Shown in pieces: positions 60,901 to 64,000 of a DNA stretch of 64,000 bases; the first letter of the stretch is position 1, and each line of letters begins with the position of its first letter. A program made the position numbers and the translations under genes. The notes under the pieces were generated by a model that saw only the letters and a program-made list of their open reading frames with translations, ran no database searches and had not been told where the DNA came from. The stretch is from Sphingobacterium yanglingense (GTDB lineage: Bacteria > Bacteroidota > Bacteroidia > Sphingobacteriales > Sphingobacteriaceae): positions 124,001 through 188,000 of the forward strand of contig NZ_SNYV01000011.1 of NCBI RefSeq assembly GCF_004363245.1, written 5' to 3'.

Positions 60901-62192
60901 TGAAAATAAACACGTTCTGCCTGCTACTAATTGTTTCGTTTTTCATAAATACTGTGTCAGGACAGGTAGACACCATATCACCGTTAAATATAGGCGATAT
61001 GATCCCTCAAGAGCTTTGGGATACTCCATTGGAGGTCGTCAACAATCCCACAGGAAAGAAAATCGTAAAACTGAGCGATTACCGTAATAAGAAGCTGATC
61101 ATATTGGATTTCTGGGCGACATGGTGTGGCAGTTGTATGCAAAGTATGTTGCATATAAGACAGTTGGAGTCCTCATACAGCGGTAAGGTTGCCTTTTTGA
61201 AAGTGAATAGCGAAAGCACAAAAGACTCTCCCGAACGGATCGTAAAAGCTTTTGCCAAACTCAAGGCGATGTCTAATGTTGATCTCTCAACAATGGAATA
61301 TATATATCCCGACAAGTATCTGGATAAATATTTTGCTCATGCCTCTATCCCTCATATGGTGTGGATCTATGATGGCAAATACATAGGCAGTACGTATGCC
61401 GAAGGCCTTACGGTAGATGCAATTGATGGGGTGCTTAACAATACTCCGCTTCATGCTCATCTAAAAAATGATAGGTTGGATTTTCAGACGAACACTTCCA
61501 TCCGCGAGCAGGTCGATCTACGGTTGTCGACCTATCCAGTAGTAGAGGAGCTGTTTACGGGGTATTTAGATGGTCTAAGCCCTAATTTTGGTCAATTTTA
61601 TAAGAAAGATGGTACCTACGTCTACCGAATGGTAAATCTAAAGCTTAATATCCTATACGCTAATGCTTTCCGAACTCTTTTTTTTGAGGTGCCAAGTTGG
61701 GCAATCCATATTGATTCAACAGTAGCCGAACCAGTGCAAAGGGCATTGAATAATGTTGAGTTGCGTAAGGATGTTTTTTGTTTTGAAGTGCAATCGTCAG
61801 ATACGCTAACAGAAGATGATATCTTGAAAAGGCTGCGTGATTGTCTGTTGTCCAACTTCAAAGTAGCCCCGGTAAGGACAATAGAAAAGACTCCTTTTTG
61901 GCAAATGGAGATAGCAGATCCCGATATACTGAAAGCGTCTGTTCGCTTTATTGATAAAAAAGGTAACAAGGAACATATCACTTTCAGGGAGTTAAGATCC
62001 AAGATTTATACAAGTCTTAAACTGCCGGTAAATGACCTGATAACAGTAAAATCAAGCCTTTTTGAAGTAGAGATTCCAAAAAATATTGATTGGACTGATA
62101 TAAAATCCCTTCAGGATTTTCTAGTCACAATAGGTATCCAGTTAATAAAAGTCGAAAAGGATATTCCCACTATTACATTTAAAAAAGTATGA
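60897..62192 (+). CDS. TlpA-family thioredoxin-like protein between the two receptor parts
   Basis: 431 residues with a signal peptide (LLIVSFFINTVSGQ). A thioredoxin domain comes first (about 30-180, LIILDFWATWCGSCMQSM, active site CGSC; IPHMVWIYDGKYIG with cis-proline). A long second part (to residue 431) ends in LQDFLVTIGIQLIKVEKDIPTITFKKV, similar in kind to the eroded tails at 57631-58081. The ATG overlaps the previous stop by 4 bases (a start at 60900 is possible). An in-frame ATG of the next receptor part (62189) overlaps its stop. It lies within what would be one SusC gene. Confidence 0.85.
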   Translation: MMKINTFCLLLIVSFFINTVSGQVDTISPLNIGDMIPQELWDTPLEVVNNPTGKKIVKLSDYRNKKLIILDFWATWCGSCMQSMLHIRQLESSYSGKVAFLKVNSESTKDSPERIVKAFAKLKAMSNVDLSTMEYIYPDKYLDKYFAHASIPHMVWIYDGKYIGSTYAEGLTVDAIDGVLNNTPLHAHLKNDRLDFQTNTSIREQVDLRLSTYPVVEELFTGYLDGLSPNFGQFYKKDGTYVYRMVNLKLNILYANAFRTLFFEVPSWAIHIDSTVAEPVQRALNNVELRKDVFCFEVQSSDTLTEDDILKRLRDCLLSNFKVAPVRTIEKTPFWQMEIADPDILKASVRFIDKKGNKEHITFRELRSKIYTSLKLPVNDLITVKSSLFEVEIPKNIDWTDIKSLQDFLVTIGIQLIKVEKDIPTITFKKV

Positions 62193-62200
62193 TTTGCAAG

Positions 62201-64000
62201 ATGGAAAAAAATGTAGCCCTTCTAGTTTTAATATTTTTTGGAAGTTTACTACCTATTCAAGTATTGAAGGCAAGATCGTATGCTGGTAATTCTAATATAC
62301 CGTTTATGGATATTGATCAAATAAATTCCAAAGATGTCACAGTTACCGATTCGTTGCGTATTCGTCACATTGGCTATCATGATAAAACTATTTCAATAGA
62401 TAGTTCTGGTGTCAAATTGACCATAGGTTTGTCCGCCAAGTCAAAGGAAATCGAAGAAGTACGGGTCCAGACAGGCTATCAATCGCTTAGAGCTGACCAG
62501 CTGTCCGGATCGGCTCAGGTGCTCAATGAGTCGCAGCTCAATCAAAATGTAGGTAGCAATATCTTGGACAGACTCAACCACGTCGCCAATGCGGTATTCT
62601 TTGATAACCAGTTACAGGCCTCGGACAATCAAAAGTTGAATTTCTCGATACGTGGTCTCAGTACAATAAATGGCGTTAGGGATCCCTTGATTGTGTTGGA
62701 TGGCTTTATCTATGAGGGCGCCATACAGAATATAGATCCTAATAATATTGAAAGCATTACGATTCTTAAAGATGCCGCCGCAAGTGCCATCTGGGGAACA
62801 CGTGCAGGTAATGGTGTACTGGTCATTAAAAGCAAAAATGCTAAGGCCACAGACGGCCGTACAAATGTGACCCTGAACAAGTCCATTCAATTCGCACAAA
62901 AACCTGATCTGTACGATGTATATCAAATGCCTGCAGAGGAGTTTATAGAAATAGAAAAAATGCTCTTTAAAAATGGGTATTATGATCGTAATATACGCCG
63001 TAGCCCGTTTAGTGCACTCACACCTGTGGTTAGCCTGCTCCAACAGCATAAGACTGGTAAAATAGACGGTGGACTGCTTGATCAACGTTTGACAGCTCTT
63101 AAAAATATAGATAGCAGAAGTGATTATATGGACTATTTCATGGAGTACCCACTACTGGATCAATATGCACTTTCATTATCAAATGGGACAGAAAAAAACA
63201 AAATTCACCTCGCGGTAGGTTATACCTTTGATAAAAATCAATACGGTGCGAAAAATAAAAAAATAAATATTGATTTTAATGACCGGATGATGCTCCTGCC
63301 CAAGCTTCATCTGGATATTGGTTTTAAATACACCAATGCGAAGAATCATGCTGGTAAACCTGCATTCGAAACATTCAGGTACCGCAATATACGTGCGCCG
63401 TATATGGATCTGGTAGACGCTGATGGAAATGGTCTAGTACTTGAAACCACATATGATAAAATATATACAGACAATTACTTGCCCGGTAAACTTCTGTCAT
63501 GGGACTATGTCCCCTTTGAAGATTACAGATATGTTGACAATAGGTCTATACGCAATGAATATCTAGGGCAGGCACAGTTGTCTTATAAAATATTGCCATT
63601 TATCGATTTGGTCCTGGCTTATCAGATCCAGAATCAGATGGCATCCGACAATGTAAGGAATGGATTGGATAGTTACTACACAAGGGTCATGATCAACTCC
63701 TATGCGAGCTATAACGAAGCTACAGACCGTATGGAGTATCCCGTTCCCATGGGGGATATTGTATTAAAAAACAATGTAAATATCAGGTCCTACAATTGGC
63801 GGGGACAGATCAATGTCAATAAGGTTTGGGACAAGTTCGAGCTATCGGGTATAGTGGGAGCTGAAGTAAGGGAAAGTAAAACTGATGGGGAGTCGAGCAC
63901 ACTTTACGGATATACCTCTGACCCTCTTAACAATGCCGCAATAGACTTCGTATCTGATTTTCCTATAGGGATTAGCTATAGTACCAGCATAATTCCTGGC
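62201..64000 (+). CDS. SusC-like receptor: second part of the carboxypeptidase-like domain, plug and barrel (partial, runs past window)
   Basis: Open over all 600 visible codons and continuing past base 64000 (an ATG at 62189 is in frame and would give an ATGA overlap). It has its own signal sequence (NVALLVLIFFGSLLPIQVLKA). Then it joins the carboxypeptidase-like domain in the middle (SLRIRHIGYHDKTISIDSSGVKL), with the TonB-box region (KEIEEVRVQTGYQSL), the plug (LDRLNHVANAVFF, IRGLSTINGVRDPLIVLDGF, ESITILKDAAASAIWGTRAGNGVLVI) and the first barrel strands. The STN domain is absent here and is encoded at 60313 instead. A SusD gene is expected downstream. Confidence 0.82.
   Translation, partial: MEKNVALLVLIFFGSLLPIQVLKARSYAGNSNIPFMDIDQINSKDVTVTDSLRIRHIGYHDKTISIDSSGVKLTIGLSAKSKEIEEVRVQTGYQSLRADQLSGSAQVLNESQLNQNVGSNILDRLNHVANAVFFDNQLQASDNQKLNFSIRGLSTINGVRDPLIVLDGFIYEGAIQNIDPNNIESITILKDAAASAIWGTRAGNGVLVIKSKNAKATDGRTNVTLNKSIQFAQKPDLYDVYQMPAEEFIEIEKMLFKNGYYDRNIRRSPFSALTPVVSLLQQHKTGKIDGGLLDQRLTALKNIDSRSDYMDYFMEYPLLDQYALSLSNGTEKNKIHLAVGYTFDKNQYGAKNKKINIDFNDRMMLLPKLHLDIGFKYTNAKNHAGKPAFETFRYRNIRAPYMDLVDADGNGLVLETTYDKIYTDNYLPGKLLSWDYVPFEDYRYVDNRSIRNEYLGQAQLSYKILPFIDLVLAYQIQNQMASDNVRNGLDSYYTRVMINSYASYNEATDRMEYPVPMGDIVLKNNVNIRSYNWRGQINVNKVWDKFELSGIVGAEVRESKTDGESSTLYGYTSDPLNNAAIDFVSDFPIGISYSTSIIPG

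Noticed and set aside
62612..63085. A 157-codon minus-strand frame inside the split receptor
   Set aside because: It lies wholly on the opposite strand of the plug and barrel coding sequence, has no recognisable domain, and is a shadow frame.
1..64000. CRISPR arrays, tRNA or rRNA genes, intact insertion sequences
   Set aside because: No spaced repeats, cloverleaf folds or rRNA motifs and no full transposase were seen. The only repeats found are the two 89-bp copies at 56.5 and 57.5 kb and short hairpins.

Overview
The window looks like chromosomal DNA from a Bacteroidota bacterium of the Sphingobacteriaceae type (Sphingobacterium or Pedobacter relatives). This rests on several SusC/SusD pairs, ECF sigma/FecR regulator pairs, TlpA-family thioredoxin lipoproteins, DUF4249 and Omp_b-brl-type TonB-dependent receptors, TAnnTTTG-type promoter elements and short AT-rich intergenic regions. 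No rRNA, tRNA, CRISPR array or intact insertion sequence was seen. The genus is an inference from gene families only.

Layout. 1-3.1 kb: the end of a TonB-dependent receptor coupled to a DUF4249 lipoprotein, then an unassigned lipoprotein. 3.2-12.5 kb: a run of drug and metabolite handling genes: a cytidine/blasticidin-S deaminase-like enzyme with a type A chloramphenicol acetyltransferase, a divergent AraC regulator and CynX/NimT exporter (the nimR/nimT arrangement), a DinB-like protein, a divergent MocR regulator and EamA exporter followed by an ATP-grasp ligase, and a TetA-like MFS pump. 12.7-27.1 kb: an N-acetylhexosamine utilisation locus: nagA, two GH20 hexosaminidases, a LacI regulator, SusC, SusD, a FAS1/DNRLRE/CSPG-repeat lipoprotein, a GH16-like enzyme and a nagB-like deaminase. 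Three LacI-type operators before susC and a related one before nagA suggest one regulon. 27.3-35.8 kb (minus strand): ECF sigma, FecR, SusC with STN domain, SusD and TlpA, a signal-responsive uptake system.

36.1-39.5 kb: a metallo-beta-lactamase-fold lactonase, a zinc alcohol dehydrogenase and a succinate-semialdehyde-type dehydrogenase, the same three activities as the gamma-butyrolactone (attKLM/blcABC) pathway. 39.5-55.0 kb: mostly single genes: DUF5367, a TonB-dependent receptor, a nitrilase-family hydrolase, a CDGSH protein, several unassigned genes including DKNYY and leucine-rich-repeat proteins, a GMC oxidoreductase with its gluconate-dehydrogenase-subunit-3 partner, DedA and a NUDIX hydrolase. 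55.1-58.1 kb: a DUF1016/YhcG nuclease followed by a graveyard: two diverged copies of a repeat, tails of Rpn/PD-(D/E)XK transposase-nucleases, a truncated KilA-N gene and tails of TlpA-type proteins.

58.3-64 kb: a second ECF sigma/FecR-controlled uptake operon. Its SusC-type receptor appears to be split inside the carboxypeptidase-regulatory-like domain. The STN half is one gene (60313-60900), then comes a thioredoxin gene, then the rest of the receptor starts again with its own signal peptide (62201 to past the window end). Both junctions can be read as ATGA overlaps. A strongly structured leader precedes the operon. This split receptor is the most unusual feature in the window.
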